Below, one piece after another: positions 44,873 through 54,766 of a DNA stretch of 64,000 nt. Each line of letters begins with the position of its first letter. Within the stretch, counting starts at the first letter, position 1. This stretch comes from Leptonema illini DSM 21528 (GTDB lineage: Bacteria; Spirochaetota; Leptospiria; Leptospirales; Leptonemataceae), in the NCBI RefSeq assembly GCF_000243335.1, contig NZ_JH597773.1:1601980-1665979 (forward strand). The letters run 5' to 3'. Both the position numbers and the translations under genes were made by a program. Below the pieces are notes generated by a model, which ran no database searches, had not been told where the DNA came from, and saw only the letters and a program-made list of their open reading frames with translations.

Positions 44873-46087
44873 TCACTTGCCTTTAACGGCGCCCGCTACC
44901 TTTTCGGCGGCGTCGCTGAGTTCGGCGGCTACGATGATGGGAAGGCCTGAATCGGCGAGAATCTTCGCTGCGATGTCGGCGTTCGTTCCTTTCAGTCGAA
45001 CGATGAGAGGCAGGTTGATCTGCACCTCTTTCGCCGCCTGAACGATACCGTTAGCGACACGGTCGCACTGAACGATGCCACCGAAGATGTTAACGAAAAT
45101 CGCCTTCACGTTCGGATCACCGAGAATGATACGGAAGCCGTTTGCGACGGTCGTCGGATTCGCTCCACCGCCCACGTCGAGGAAGTTAGCCGGCTCGGCG
45201 CCTGCATGCTTGATAAGGTCCATCGTTGCCATGGCAAGGCCGGCGCCGTTTACCATACATCCGACGTTGCCGTCCAGACGCACATAGTTCAGGTTGAATT
45301 CCGACGCCTTGACTTCAAGCGGATCTTCTTCAGTCAGATCGCGCAGCGTTTCGGTTTCGGGATGACGATAGAGGGCGTTATCATCATACGCATACTTGCA
45401 GTCCAGAGCATGCAGTTCGCCCGATTTCGTGAGAACAAGCGGGTTGATCTCAAGCATCGAAGCATCTTCTTTCTCGTAAACGTCCCACAGAGCGAGAAGG
45501 AACTTCGTTCCCTGCTTCAGCGTTTCAGCCGGAACGCCCAGCTTGAAGAGAATCTCGCGCGCCTGCCATGCCTGCATACCGATGGCCGGCTCGATGGCGA
45601 TCTTCACGATCTTCTCGGGCTGGTGAGCGGCGACCTCTTCGATGTCCATACCGCCTTCGCTCGAAGCCATGACGATGGGCTTGTTCAGCGCACGGTCATG
45701 CAGAATGGAAAGATAGAGTTCTTTTTCGATGTCGGTGCCCTGCTCCAGCCAGATCTTCAGAACCTGCTTGGCTTCGCCGCCGGTCTGAATGGTGTGCAGA
45801 TAGTTACCGAGCATGGCCGTTCCATACTGGATGGCCTCTTCTTTTGTGCGGGCCAGCTTAACGCCGCCTTCCTGCACTTTTTTTGCCGTAGACGGATTCG
45901 GTCCGTCGTACAGCGTTCCTTTACCGCGTCCACCTGCGTGGATCTGACTTTTAACGACGATAAAGCCGCCGCCCAGGGCGTCGTAAGCGGCACCGATATC
46001 GGATGCCTTCTCAACGACCCTGCCGTCGGATACCTTGACGCCGTAGCGTCGAAGAATCTCTTTCGCCTGGTACTCGTGAAGTTTCAT
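44873..46087 (-). CDS. sucC: Succinyl-CoA synthetase beta subunit
   Basis: The beta subunit, 404 residues, with an N-terminal ATP-grasp fold ([30 protein letters not shown] near 47) and a C-terminal domain with [13 protein letters not shown] near 315 and the [10 protein letters not shown] loop near 340. It forms the heterotetramer with SucD and binds the nucleotide. It starts the sucCD operon, divergent from the CCA transferase gene with a 222-base gap. Confidence 0.97.
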   Translation of the reverse strand: MKLHEYQAKEILRRYGVKVSDGRVVEKASDIGAAYDALGGGFIVVKSQIHAGGRGKGTLYDGPNPSTAKKVQEGGVKLARTKEEAIQYGTAMLGNYLHTIQTGGEAKQVLKIWLEQGTDIEKELYLSILHDRALNKPIVMASSEGGMDIEEVAAHQPEKIVKIAIEPAIGMQAWQAREILFKLGVPAETLKQGTKFLLALWDVYEKEDASMLEINPLVLTKSGELHALDCKYAYDDNALYRHPETETLRDLTEEDPLEVKASEFNLNYVRLDGNVGCMVNGAGLAMATMDLIKHAGAEPANFLDVGGGANPTTVANGFRIILGDPNVKAIFVNIFGGIVQCDRVANGIVQAAKEVQINLPLIVRLKGTNADIAAKILADSGLPIIVAAELSDAAEKVAGAVKGK

Positions 46088-46309
46088 ACTTTCCTCATAC
46101 TACGTATTCGCTCTTTACATTATCAAAGACGGTGAAAAGGTTTGCGGCGAACGCACCGTACAGGTACGTGGTATGTCGCGCAAGACCGTTCGATCCTAAA
46201 ATTTCTTTAGAATTACAGGGGCCTGGAAGCGGCTCTCAGGTCAATTGATTTTAGTCCGGAGCCGCTAAAAAAACCCGAACGGTGCTCATCTGAATCGAAA
46301 CAGTGCAGT
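46088..46309. other. Divergent intergenic region of sucC and cca
   Basis: A 222-base gap holding promoters of both genes. A 7-bp inverted repeat GCGGCTC/GAGCCGC spans about 46229-46265, and no consensus -35/-10 pair is clear to me. Nothing else is seen. Confidence 0.4.
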
Positions 46310-47701
46310 ATGAAACATAAGATCGACCTCTCCATCCTGAAGCTTCTTGAGAAGCCGGTGCCCTCTCATGTCGTCGAGTTGCATCGTACGCTTACCTCGC
46401 ACGGCTTCCAGTGCCATCTTGTAGGCGGATGCGTGCGCGATCTTCTGCTCGGTCGTAAGGTGCAGGATGTCGACATCACCACCGACGCCCGCCCTGAAGA
46501 CGTCGTGCGCATCTTCCGTCGCACCGTGCCCACCGGTCTGCAGCATGGAACGGTGACCGTGCTGTTTGACAGTCATCCCTATGAGGTGACGACCTATCGC
46601 ACCGAGTCGGAGTACACCGATGCCAGGCGCCCCGATCGCATCGAATATGCGTCCACGCTTGAAGAGGATCTCAGCCGACGGGACTTTACGATCAACGCCC
46701 TTGCTCTGAATCCGGCGACGGGCGAGCTCATCGACGAGTTCGACGGCCAGGCCGATCTCGAACGCCGCATCATCCGCACGATCGGCCGCCCCGAAGATCG
46801 CTTCTTTGAAGACGGATTGCGTCCCGTACGCGCCTGTCGCTTTCGCGCCACACTGGGCTTTCGTATCGAAAAAGAAACGCACGATGCGATGCTGCGAGAG
46901 GACGTGCGCTCGCGCATGAAAGGCGTCGCCATCGAGCGCTTCTCGGATGAGCTCTGGAAAGGCCTCAAGGCTTCGCATCCTTCGCCTATGTTTGAGGCCA
47001 TGCAGGAGGCCGATCTGCTTTCGATCTTTGTTCCCTGTGCCACATCTCAACCCGTATCGTTTCTCGAATCGCTCAATGCCTTTGCCGATCCCGTATTCCG
47101 CATGGCGCTCTGGCTGGATCGAGCGTCGAGCGAACCGGAACGTTGTGCGAAGCATCTTCGCCTCTCGGGGGCCGTCATCAAGCGCATCGTTCTCTACGGA
47201 GCTCTCTTTCGTCTCCTGGAATCGTTTGACGGCGATTCTATCGTCGCTCTTGAAGATGCGCAAAAAGCCGCTCTCGAAAAGAGCCGCTGGCGCAGATTGC
47301 TCGGTCGATTCAAGAAAGAGCTTCGCGGCGAAGGCGATCCGGCGCCGGCTCTCTTTCTTGAGGCCGCCTCTGCCTTTATCAACGAGACGGCGGTGACGCT
47401 GCCACATTTCTCGGGTAACCCCATTGACGTCGATGCCGATCGTCCGGCACGGCCGCAGAGCGGAGGAATCGTCGCCGAAAGACTGACGGCGCATTACGAC
47501 TGGATGATGCGTTCGTTAGCCACCGAACCGTTACTTATCACCGATCTTGCGATCAACGGAAACGATCTGCAGCAGCTCGGCTTTCGCGGCGCCGAGCTGG
47601 GCGCCCTGCTTCAGCTGCTGCTGGATCGCATCCACATAGACCCTTCGCTCAATACGAAGGAGTGGCTTCTTGAAGAGGTTGAACGTCAGCGAAAGTCGTA
47701 G
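46310..47701 (+). CDS. cca: CCA tRNA nucleotidyltransferase (class II polymerase-beta fold)
   Basis: A 463-residue enzyme adding CCA to tRNA 3' ends, or poly(A) to RNA in the related PcnB. The catalytic head is at residues 35-130: HLVGGCVRDLLLGRKVQDVDI with the DxD metal pair, then RRDFTINALAL near 124 and EDGLRPVRACRFRATLGF near 166. The C-terminal motif DLAINGNDLQQLGFRGAELG...NTKEWLLEE near 410-455 is typical of CCA-adding enzymes rather than poly(A) polymerases, which favours cca. The last 16 bases overlap the convergent mtnA stop. Confidence 0.85.
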   Translation: MKHKIDLSILKLLEKPVPSHVVELHRTLTSHGFQCHLVGGCVRDLLLGRKVQDVDITTDARPEDVVRIFRRTVPTGLQHGTVTVLFDSHPYEVTTYRTESEYTDARRPDRIEYASTLEEDLSRRDFTINALALNPATGELIDEFDGQADLERRIIRTIGRPEDRFFEDGLRPVRACRFRATLGFRIEKETHDAMLREDVRSRMKGVAIERFSDELWKGLKASHPSPMFEAMQEADLLSIFVPCATSQPVSFLESLNAFADPVFRMALWLDRASSEPERCAKHLRLSGAVIKRIVLYGALFRLLESFDGDSIVALEDAQKAALEKSRWRRLLGRFKKELRGEGDPAPALFLEAASAFINETAVTLPHFSGNPIDVDADRPARPQSGGIVAERLTAHYDWMMRSLATEPLLITDLAINGNDLQQLGFRGAELGALLQLLLDRIHIDPSLNTKEWLLEEVERQRKS

Positions 47702-48711
47702 GGCCCGTGAAAGACGCCTTTTTCGGTGACGATACCGCTGATCAGCTCGGCCGGCGCCACGTCAAAGGCCGGATTAAATACATTCACATTAGCGGGCGCC
47801 GTTCTACGTTCACCGAAGCTGCGCACCTCATCGGCTGTGCGCTCTTCGATGACGATGGCCGAGCCGTCGGCGATGGTCGTATCGATCGTCGTCGACGGAG
47901 CCAGAACGTAAAAAGGGATTCCGTAGTGCTTTGCGAGAATCGACAGCGCAAGCGTACCGATCTTGTTTGCCGAGTCGCCGTTTCGCGCGATGCGATCGGC
48001 GCCGACCATAACGAGGTCGACACGACGCTGCTTCATCACCATCGCCGCCATGCTGTCGGTGATCAGAGTCGTAGGAATGCCGGCCGTCACCAGCTCGTAT
48101 GACGTCAGTCGGGCTCCCTGTAGAAGCGGCCTCGTCTCGGTATTGATTACCTTAATCTTCTTTGCTTCTTCAAAAAAGGCCGTATAGATCGCCCCCAGCG
48201 CCGTTCCCCGGCCTGCTGTGGCCAGCGATCCCGTATTACAATGCGTAAGAACGGTCGCCCCTTCCTTAATTAAAGTGGCGCCGTGTCGACCGATGGCGTC
48301 GCAGAGTTCGACATCCTCTCTGTAAATGGCGACAGCTTCCGCTTCAAGCTGCTGCTGCAGTTCATCTGCGGCTAACCCTTCGAGGCCTGCCGCCTTTGCC
48401 GACATGCGATCCATCGCATAAAACAGATTCACCGCCGTGGGACGGGTTTTTCGCAGCGTATTGCAGATCTCAAGAAAGCGCTCCACAGAGGCTGCCTCGC
48501 CCGCTTTCACGGAATTGCGAAAGACGACGATCGCAGAAAGAGCCGCCATCACGCCGATGGCCGGAGCTCCGCGCACGCGCAGGGCGACGATGGCCTCGCA
48601 TGCCGTATTCAGATCGTGAATCGGCAGCCAGATGGTTTCGACGGGAAGCCGTGTCTGATCGATGATCGTCAGCTGACCGTTTTCGTATTTCAATGATGGA
48701 ATGTAATTCAT
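47686..48711 (-). CDS. mtnA: Methylthioribose-1-phosphate isomerase (MtnA)
   Basis: A 341-residue enzyme of the methionine salvage pathway that isomerises methylthioribose-1-phosphate to the ribulose form. It is related to eIF2B subunits. The catalytic Cys lies in THCNTGSLATAGRGTALGAI near residue 160 and the catalytic Asp in DSMAAMVM near 237. GVRGAPAIGVMAALS near 50 binds the phosphate. The gene is 11 bases downstream of the hypothetical gene at 48723 and 3' overlaps cca by 16 bases. Confidence 0.95.
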   Translation of the reverse strand: MNYIPSLKYENGQLTIIDQTRLPVETIWLPIHDLNTACEAIVALRVRGAPAIGVMAALSAIVVFRNSVKAGEAASVERFLEICNTLRKTRPTAVNLFYAMDRMSAKAAGLEGLAADELQQQLEAEAVAIYREDVELCDAIGRHGATLIKEGATVLTHCNTGSLATAGRGTALGAIYTAFFEEAKKIKVINTETRPLLQGARLTSYELVTAGIPTTLITDSMAAMVMKQRRVDLVMVGADRIARNGDSANKIGTLALSILAKHYGIPFYVLAPSTTIDTTIADGSAIVIEERTADEVRSFGERRTAPANVNVFNPAFDVAPAELISGIVTEKGVFHGPYDFR

Positions 48712-48722
48712 CAGTCGTTACC

Positions 48723-49370
48723 CTAAAACTCCCCGGAATTGCCCGAATTTCTTCCCGGATCAGTACGAGTGCTCTCGCGCTCATGACGATCGTATATGGA
48801 TTCATACTCTGGAAAATGATCAAAGAAAAGATCGGCCGGCACAATGCGGTAGTGCACGCCAAACTGCGATAGAAAATCCGCCGTATGCGCAATAAACGGC
48901 GTCATATTAAACGGAATGCGCTCCTCAAACTCATGGATCTGCGTCAGAGAAACGTCCGCTCCTTCTGAGATGTGAGCCTTCATGAGATTCCAGTTTGATT
49001 TAAAGCGCATAGCGTTCGGGTTTATTTCTTCCCGTATACGCTCCGAAAGTTGAATCAGTCGCGGAAGCGGACATCCGGCATCGGCATAGTGTGCGATGTT
49101 GATCTTGATGAGATGATTTTCGAGACCGAGCGGCTCCCATACCGAGCGAATCGTTCCGGCGTGATACCGGGCCTGGCGGATGTCTTCAAGCAAACGATGC
49201 AGATCGGCGTCGGGATACTGGCCCGGCGGATAACCGAACTCCCCGGCCCACAGCCAGGCGTAAATATCCTCGGCCGTATAACTATGATAGTGCGAGTAGA
49301 ACCACTCGGCTCGCTCGCTCTTCTCGTCCATCAGGAAGAAATCCGACTCGAAGATTTCGTCCAGGAACAT
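48723..49370 (-). CDS. Hypothetical protein between der and mtnA
   Basis: I do not recognise this 215-residue soluble protein. It is rich in aromatic residues and His (EWFYSHYHSYTAEDIYAWLWAGEFG near 22-46) and ends in an acidic, Arg/Ser-rich tail. It has no signal peptide. It sits 1 base after the der stop and 11 bases ahead of mtnA, so it is in a housekeeping operon. The close spacing suggests a real gene. Confidence 0.8.
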   Translation of the reverse strand: MFLDEIFESDFFLMDEKSERAEWFYSHYHSYTAEDIYAWLWAGEFGYPPGQYPDADLHRLLEDIRQARYHAGTIRSVWEPLGLENHLIKINIAHYADAGCPLPRLIQLSERIREEINPNAMRFKSNWNLMKAHISEGADVSLTQIHEFEERIPFNMTPFIAHTADFLSQFGVHYRIVPADLFFDHFPEYESIYDRHERESTRTDPGRNSGNSGEF

Positions 49371-49371
49371 G

Positions 49372-51039
49372 CTATTTCCTTGATCGAGAGATCGATCGAA
49401 TGACGCCTTTCTTCTTGGGACGGTCCTGGGAGCCCTGCTTGCGCGAAACTCCGCTTCCGGCGCCTCGTTTTATGGAAGGGCCGGATGTTTTCTTTGAGAA
49501 GGCCTTCTTTGTAAATGACTTTTTTGCGGTCTTTATGGACACGTCTGTCGTTGCGTTAGTCTTCGCCTTCTTCGTCGCCGTCTTGCGTCCCGGAACGCCT
49601 TTCTCCGATGTATTCGCATCGCCTGCTTTCTCGTTATCCGAGTTCTCGCGCACGAGAATTCGGATGGGAATGCCTTCGAGTTGAAACTCCTCGCGCAGAC
49701 GGTTCTCAAGGTAACTCAGAGCCGACGCAGGTAGAAGACTGGCGCGGTTAACAAAGAGTACGAATACGGGCGGCATGCGTCCGGTCTGAGTCGCATAAAG
49801 CAGCTTGAAACCGGCCGGTATTCCGAGTTTGCCTTTCAGCCACTGACGCACGATCTCGTTCAGCCTCGCCGTCGGAACGCGAAACGAGGCGCGCTCGAAT
49901 ACTTCGATGGCTTTTTTTAAGGGTTCCATCGCTCGCTTGCCCGTTAGAGCCGAGCAGAAGAAGATGGGGATCTTCTTCAAATACGGAAAGAGAGCCTGCA
50001 CGTCGGCCAGGAATTCCTTCTGCGTGTTCGTTTCTTTTTCGGGGATGGCATCCCACTTGTTGATGACGATGATGGACGGACGCGAGAGCTCCTGCACAAG
50101 AGCGGCGATCTTTTTGTCGTAGTCGGTGATGCCTTCGGGAGCGCTCAGCAGCTGCACGACGATATGACTGTCCTGTATGGCGCGACGGGTGCGACGCGCC
50201 GAGAAGAACTCGGGGGCCTCTTTAATGCGACCCTCGCGACGCAGGCCCGCCGTGTCGACGACGCGTACCGTATGGCCGAAGTGCTTGAAAACCGTATCGA
50301 TCGTATCGCGCGTCGTACCGGCGATATCTGATACAAGCGATAGTTCCTGCCCGATCCAGCGGTTGAAAAGCGAAGATTTACCGACGTTCGGTTTGCCCAC
50401 AAGGGCGATACGAACGTCTTCAGTCTCGGAATCCGAGACGACGGTCGAGTCCTGTTTGACGACGGGTGTATAACCCTCTTCCCGGTCTTTCTCGGGAGGC
50501 TGTTCGTCGCTCGTCGTTCGATCGCGGGCGGCGCCGTCCAGTCGGTCGTCGATCTCTTTGCAAAGCGTGCGCATGTTCCAGCGGCTTTTCGCCGATACGG
50601 GAATGGGCGATAATCCGACCTCGTAGAAGTCGGGCATAATATCGTCGGCCATTTCGGGGTTATCAACTTTGTTAACGATCTCGACGACCGGCATCTGCGG
50701 AAACTGACGCCGGAACAGCTCGCGAAGCTCAATATCAAACGGGGACGGCGACGGAGCGTCATAAACGAGGATTACGCAATCGACGGATTCGAGAAAGCTG
50801 CGGGCCCGTCTGAGGATCTCTTTTTCAAGAGGCTGTTCTTCATCGAGATCGAGGCCGGGCATATCGACCAGTTGAAAATGATAGCCATAGCGGCGGATCT
50901 CGACCTCAAGCAGGTCGCGTGTCAGGCCGGCGAAGTCGTCGGTGATCGCCCGCGCCTTTCCAAGCAGCGTATTGAGCAGCGATGACTTACCGGCGTTCTT
51001 TTTGCCGGCAAGGGCCACAACGGGTATATTCTTTTTCAT
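49372..51039 (-). CDS. der: GTPase Der (EngA) with long basic C-terminal tail
   Basis: A 555-residue ribosome-assembly GTPase with two tandem GTPase domains and a KH-like end. The first domain has GKKNAGKSS near residue 13 (instead of the usual GRPNVGKS) and DMPG near 60 (instead of DTPG). The second has GKPNVGKSS near 215 and DTAG near 263. Classical Der is about 440-490 residues. Here the last 90 are lysine-, serine- and threonine-rich and without predicted fold, which may help bind rRNA. The gene overlaps smpB by 4 bases. Confidence 0.94.
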   Translation of the reverse strand: MKKNIPVVALAGKKNAGKSSLLNTLLGKARAITDDFAGLTRDLLEVEIRRYGYHFQLVDMPGLDLDEEQPLEKEILRRARSFLESVDCVILVYDAPSPSPFDIELRELFRRQFPQMPVVEIVNKVDNPEMADDIMPDFYEVGLSPIPVSAKSRWNMRTLCKEIDDRLDGAARDRTTSDEQPPEKDREEGYTPVVKQDSTVVSDSETEDVRIALVGKPNVGKSSLFNRWIGQELSLVSDIAGTTRDTIDTVFKHFGHTVRVVDTAGLRREGRIKEAPEFFSARRTRRAIQDSHIVVQLLSAPEGITDYDKKIAALVQELSRPSIIVINKWDAIPEKETNTQKEFLADVQALFPYLKKIPIFFCSALTGKRAMEPLKKAIEVFERASFRVPTARLNEIVRQWLKGKLGIPAGFKLLYATQTGRMPPVFVLFVNRASLLPASALSYLENRLREEFQLEGIPIRILVRENSDNEKAGDANTSEKGVPGRKTATKKAKTNATTDVSIKTAKKSFTKKAFSKKTSGPSIKRGAGSGVSRKQGSQDRPKKKGVIRSISRSRK

Positions 51040-51515
51040 GATCGCTCCCTGTATTTCAGGGCGCGGTCCATCTCCCGCTGATCCTGTTTCTTACGTTCGT
51101 CTTCGCGTTTATCGACGTTCTTTTTACCGCGACAGAGGCCTAACTCAACCTTGATCTTGCCGCGCGCGTTAAAATAGAGCTTAAGAGGCACAAGCGTGAG
51201 GCGCTTCTCATGCACCTTTGACATGAGCTTCGTGATCTCTTCTTTTTTCAGGAGAAGCTTGCGCGACCGGGCCTCTTCGTGATTGAAGTAGGTGGCGTTG
51301 CGATACGGCTGGATGCGCAGATTCAGCAGATAGATCTCGTTGCCTTTAGGAATGGCAAAGGCGTCGGCGATGTCGGCCTGGCCTTCGCGCAGGCTTTTCA
51401 CCTCGGTGCCGACCAGCACGATGCCTGCCTCGAGGGTCTCAAGAACCTCGTAGTTATGGCGGGCCCTTTTATTCACAAGGGGCTGCGGATTATTTCTTTT
51501 CTTTGGTTCAGCCAT
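51036..51515 (-). CDS. smpB: SsrA-binding protein SmpB
   Basis: SmpB binds tmRNA and delivers it to stalled ribosomes. The ATG at 51515 gives MAEPKKRNNPQPLVNKRARHN, 159 residues, the usual length; the TTG at 51575 is unlikely. The OB-fold core YEVLETLEAGIVLVGTEVKSLREGQADI near 23-50 and the C-terminal YFNARGKIKVELGLCRGKKNVDKRED near 115-140 are signature. No tmRNA gene is seen within the window. The start of der overlaps its stop by 4 bases. Confidence 0.96.
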   Translation of the reverse strand: MAEPKKRNNPQPLVNKRARHNYEVLETLEAGIVLVGTEVKSLREGQADIADAFAIPKGNEIYLLNLRIQPYRNATYFNHEEARSRKLLLKKEEITKLMSKVHEKRLTLVPLKLYFNARGKIKVELGLCRGKKNVDKREDERKKQDQREMDRALKYRERS

Positions 51516-51623
51516 AATCAAACACCGACCCTGCCGGTTTTTCAGATGCCTGCACCGTGGAAAGTCGGAATTCAAGGCGACTGATTCTGAGGACCCATGC
51601 GCCGGACACAGCCGTTGCCGCGG

Positions 51624-52487
51624 TTATTGAGCCGGAGCCTGGTCTACGGGCGAAAAGTTCGGGCTCATCAGCATCCCCGAAATCTTCATGCACAGTTCGC
51701 CTCCGGCTGCACCGCCGTTCATGATATAGAAATTGTAAAGGCCTTCGTTTCTCGTCTCAAGATCGTCGACAGGTCGCAGACAGACCTTTCCATCGAGCGA
51801 CGTATCTGATAAAGAAGCGCTCAGACGGCCCGTCCCTTCAAGGCGCACGGTGAAGAGCGGACTCTGTATCTGCGCTTGATTGAAGTCAACCGTTCCTTTC
51901 TTGAATTGCAGCGGCAGATTAAAGCGCTCGATCGTCAGCTCCTCTGGTGTGGCCGGCAGCATCGCCAGAAGCCCTGGAAGCTGTTCCGGTTCGAGGCGAT
52001 CCAACTTCACCTGAATCGTCCCCTCCCATTGCGACGGAGGCGCCGTAACGCTGCTCATGTCGAGATTGACATCGAGCGACTTGAAGCTTCCACCGAAATT
52101 GCCGATGCCGAAGTTCCCGCCGTTCAATCGTACCGTGCCTTTAGGCGCAAACCGGATCAGGGCCAGCTTCTTCAGATCCGCCACGGCGTTCTCAGCTTCC
52201 AGACGAAAGCCGCCGTCGCTCTGTAGCGAGAGGTCGTCGATCTTCGTCTGACCGATCAGGCCGAGCTTCATGCTTGTGAATTCCAATCGCAGGGCCGGAG
52301 CCAGCCTCTTCTGAAGCGTCGACTTGAGTATGCCCTCAAACGGAAAAAGTAGCAGGAAAAAAAGAAAGAACGACACCACGCCCGCAACGGCAACCCACAG
52401 GCGCTGACGTCCGCTCAGCCGCGCCTCTTCTTCAAGCGATTCATCGAGCTCTTCGTCGATTCCCTGTTCTTCGGTTTCCGTTGCCAT
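51624..52487 (-). CDS. gspN: Type II secretion system protein GspN (Leptospira type)
   Basis: A 287-residue inner-membrane protein with one N-terminal helix (LWVAVAGVVSFFLFFLLLFPFEGIL near 30-55) and a periplasmic AsmA-like beta-rich domain. This matches the GspN-like type known from Leptospira and Geobacter. In many systems GspN is absent or dispensable. It follows gspM by 1 base in a K-L-M-N order. smpB lies 108 bases downstream. Confidence 0.82.
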   Translation of the reverse strand: MATETEEQGIDEELDESLEEEARLSGRQRLWVAVAGVVSFFLFFLLLFPFEGILKSTLQKRLAPALRLEFTSMKLGLIGQTKIDDLSLQSDGGFRLEAENAVADLKKLALIRFAPKGTVRLNGGNFGIGNFGGSFKSLDVNLDMSSVTAPPSQWEGTIQVKLDRLEPEQLPGLLAMLPATPEELTIERFNLPLQFKKGTVDFNQAQIQSPLFTVRLEGTGRLSASLSDTSLDGKVCLRPVDDLETRNEGLYNFYIMNGGAAGGELCMKISGMLMSPNFSPVDQAPAQ

Positions 52488-52488
52488 C

Positions 52489-52995
52489 TTATCGTTCCTG
52501 TTTTACAGGCTGCAGCACATAGACGGTGATGCTTGCATCATAGGAATCCCGCGAAAGCGCCTTTCCTATATGCAGATCGCCGACGGTAACGCCGTTCGTC
52601 TGCGTGTATTCCATGTCATAGAGAAACTGCATGAGCGGCTCCAGCTGCACTCCGCTGAACGTCACCTTTACCAGCGTTCTTTTATCGTTGCGCCCGACCT
52701 TCTGCTCATCACTGCGGATGCTTGATGCGGTCAGATTGCGGTTCTGCAATGACTGGGTAACGATGCTCAGTAACTGGTTTTCGTCGGGCGGATTTCCCGT
52801 CGACGCCATCGACTGTATCTCGTCGCGCAGCTTCACAAGCGTCTTCACGTCGCGCCTGGCCTGCGCAAGCTGCTTTCGCAGATTGGAACGCTTCTCGAGA
52901 ATGAGATGCCCGAGCAGGCCGAGCGCAAGCACGCCAAACAAGACGCCGGCAAGCATCAGAAGAAGCCTTTCGCGTGAACTCAGTTTATCCAGCAT
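52489..52995 (-). CDS. gspM: Type II secretion GspM-like protein
   Basis: A 168-residue inner-membrane protein with one N-terminal helix (LLLMLAGVLFGVLALGLLGHLI near 11-32), a coiled coil (KRSNLRKQLAQARRDVKTL) and a ferredoxin-like periplasmic domain. This is the GspM/PilO layout. It partners GspL in the inner-membrane platform. It shares one base with the gspL stop and lies 1 base before gspN, so is in the same operon. Confidence 0.8.
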   Translation of the reverse strand: MLDKLSSRERLLLMLAGVLFGVLALGLLGHLILEKRSNLRKQLAQARRDVKTLVKLRDEIQSMASTGNPPDENQLLSIVTQSLQNRNLTASSIRSDEQKVGRNDKRTLVKVTFSGVQLEPLMQFLYDMEYTQTNGVTVGDLHIGKALSRDSYDASITVYVLQPVKQER

Positions 52996-54617
52996 CAGCG
53001 ACAGTTGACCTCAAGATTATTCGTGACCGGCTTCAGAACGAGCTTCAACCCGAGGCGCACCTTCTGTCTCGGATTGATATCTCGCCGGATCACTTCGACG
53101 GCCGAGAAGAGCTTGCTGTTCTGATAGTGTTCCTGAATGGCGACGAGCTGATTGACGCTATCCACCTCAAGATCAAGCTCCACCGCCGATTCATCGTATT
53201 TAATGCTTTTCAGTTTAAGCGACGCCTGCGACGGATCGGCCGTATGATCGGTCACCTCTTTCAGGATATCGAGCGTGCGATAGCCGCCGAGCACGGTACG
53301 CATCACACGCAGGCGATTCTGGCAGATCGCACGGGCGGCCTTCACGGGATCCTGCTTCGGGTTGATGCCGGGGATGGCCTTTGCAATCTCCTGCATCTGT
53401 CCCTGTAAGGCCGAGAGCTGATTCTGTTCTGATACGATGCCTATAATAAACGAAAAAAGCAGAATAAGCAGCGCCGATGAGGCGACGATGCCCGGCATCA
53501 TAAAAGGCCTCCAGCGAATCTCTCCACTGCGCAGCCGGGCGCCCGTCGGCGTCTGCAGAAGATCGAGTCGGGCCTCTTTCTTTGCTCCGACGGCGTGCAG
53601 GGTACCGAGACAGATGATCCACTGCTCGACGCCCTCTTCGGCCAGCATGAGCGGATAACGCCTGAAACGAAGATTCGTCTCTTCTTCAAGAACGTCGCTG
53701 ATACCGCGCAGCAATGATCCGCCGCCCGAGATATAAAGATGCGACGGTTCGCGAAGAGGCGATGCGAGAATGGAGCGCTCGATCTCGGCCGCCATCTCCT
53801 TCACAAGGCGAAGAAGGCCCTGCTTCATACGCTTCAGCTTGGGAGCCGTAAGACCGGATCGTCCGGGTAGCGACGCCGGCAGCTCGTCGATGTCCTTGCG
53901 TGAGATATCGACGCCCGAGTCGCGTTTAAAACGCTCCGCCTCGTCTATCGAAATGCCGAGTTGCTCCGCTATCTCTTCGGTAAAGTCCGCTCCGCCGATA
54001 GGCAGGATGCGCGTGAAGGCCAGCTTGCCGTCAGAAAGCAGATTGAACAGCGTGCCATGAAGGCCGATGTCGAGCTGTGCGATAACACGACCCGCCGTCT
54101 CCTGCACCGGCAGCAGATTCACCGCGCTGGCCAGCAGATGCGGAACAGGAGCCATGTATCCGATGCTTTTACCGCTTTTTACGACAGGATCGGCAAGCAG
54201 CTCGATCTGGCTTTTCTCGACGGCAAAGGCCGTCATGCGTGATTGCTCGTTGCCGCTCTGCCAGCACGTCGATACGATCTCGACCTCTTCCAGAGGCACG
54301 GGCAGAAGCGGTTCCAGGTCGCCGGCCAGGATCTCGGCGGCCAGCTTCGCATTCTCGGTGGGCAGATCGACGTTACGGGCAAAGAGCTCTGTGGATGTTA
54401 CCGGCAGATAAAAGACCGATTCGTCGGGAAAAAGCGTCTGGATAAAGCGCAGCAGGTTGTAGCTGCCCGTTTCGCCGTCCCCGTCGGGCGCAGACAGAGC
54501 CGGCAGTGTCTCTTTCTTTAGAATGTCAAAGGTGCCCATGCCGCGGCGCACAAGCAGGGCGCGCAGCTCATGACTTCCGCGATCGACGATGACGACGTTT
54601 TCCTGAAAAAGACCCAT
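52995..54617 (-). CDS. gspL: Type II secretion GspL/PilM-like actin-fold protein
   Basis: A 540-residue protein with a cytoplasmic actin/FtsA-like fold (residues 5-340, YISGGGSLLRGISDVL near 277 as the adenosine motif). One transmembrane helix follows (IVASSALLILLFSFIIGIV near 377-396), then a periplasmic PilN-like domain. This fused layout is usual for GspL. It anchors the GspE ATPase to the inner membrane. It follows gspK by a 149-base gap on the same strand. Confidence 0.85.
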   Translation of the reverse strand: MGLFQENVVIVDRGSHELRALLVRRGMGTFDILKKETLPALSAPDGDGETGSYNLLRFIQTLFPDESVFYLPVTSTELFARNVDLPTENAKLAAEILAGDLEPLLPVPLEEVEIVSTCWQSGNEQSRMTAFAVEKSQIELLADPVVKSGKSIGYMAPVPHLLASAVNLLPVQETAGRVIAQLDIGLHGTLFNLLSDGKLAFTRILPIGGADFTEEIAEQLGISIDEAERFKRDSGVDISRKDIDELPASLPGRSGLTAPKLKRMKQGLLRLVKEMAAEIERSILASPLREPSHLYISGGGSLLRGISDVLEEETNLRFRRYPLMLAEEGVEQWIICLGTLHAVGAKKEARLDLLQTPTGARLRSGEIRWRPFMMPGIVASSALLILLFSFIIGIVSEQNQLSALQGQMQEIAKAIPGINPKQDPVKAARAICQNRLRVMRTVLGGYRTLDILKEVTDHTADPSQASLKLKSIKYDESAVELDLEVDSVNQLVAIQEHYQNSKLFSAVEVIRRDINPRQKVRLGLKLVLKPVTNNLEVNCR

Positions 54618-54766
54618 TCTCGTTACAAGTTATCCCGGAAATCCGGGCTTATTATAGATAGCTCCTACCATTATCGGATGCCGGGGCACCAGATTCCACG
54701 CCCCCGTCTGGACTTCGAGCGAAAAAGGGCGACGGTCGACAGGCATCCCCTTATCGCTATTTGTCG

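Noticed and set aside
46286..47494. Long minus-strand frame of 402 codons opposite cca
   Set aside because: It is antisense to a gene with clear catalytic motifs; its protein is rich in Arg/Gly/His with no motif, as expected from codon bias of the GC-rich opposite strand.
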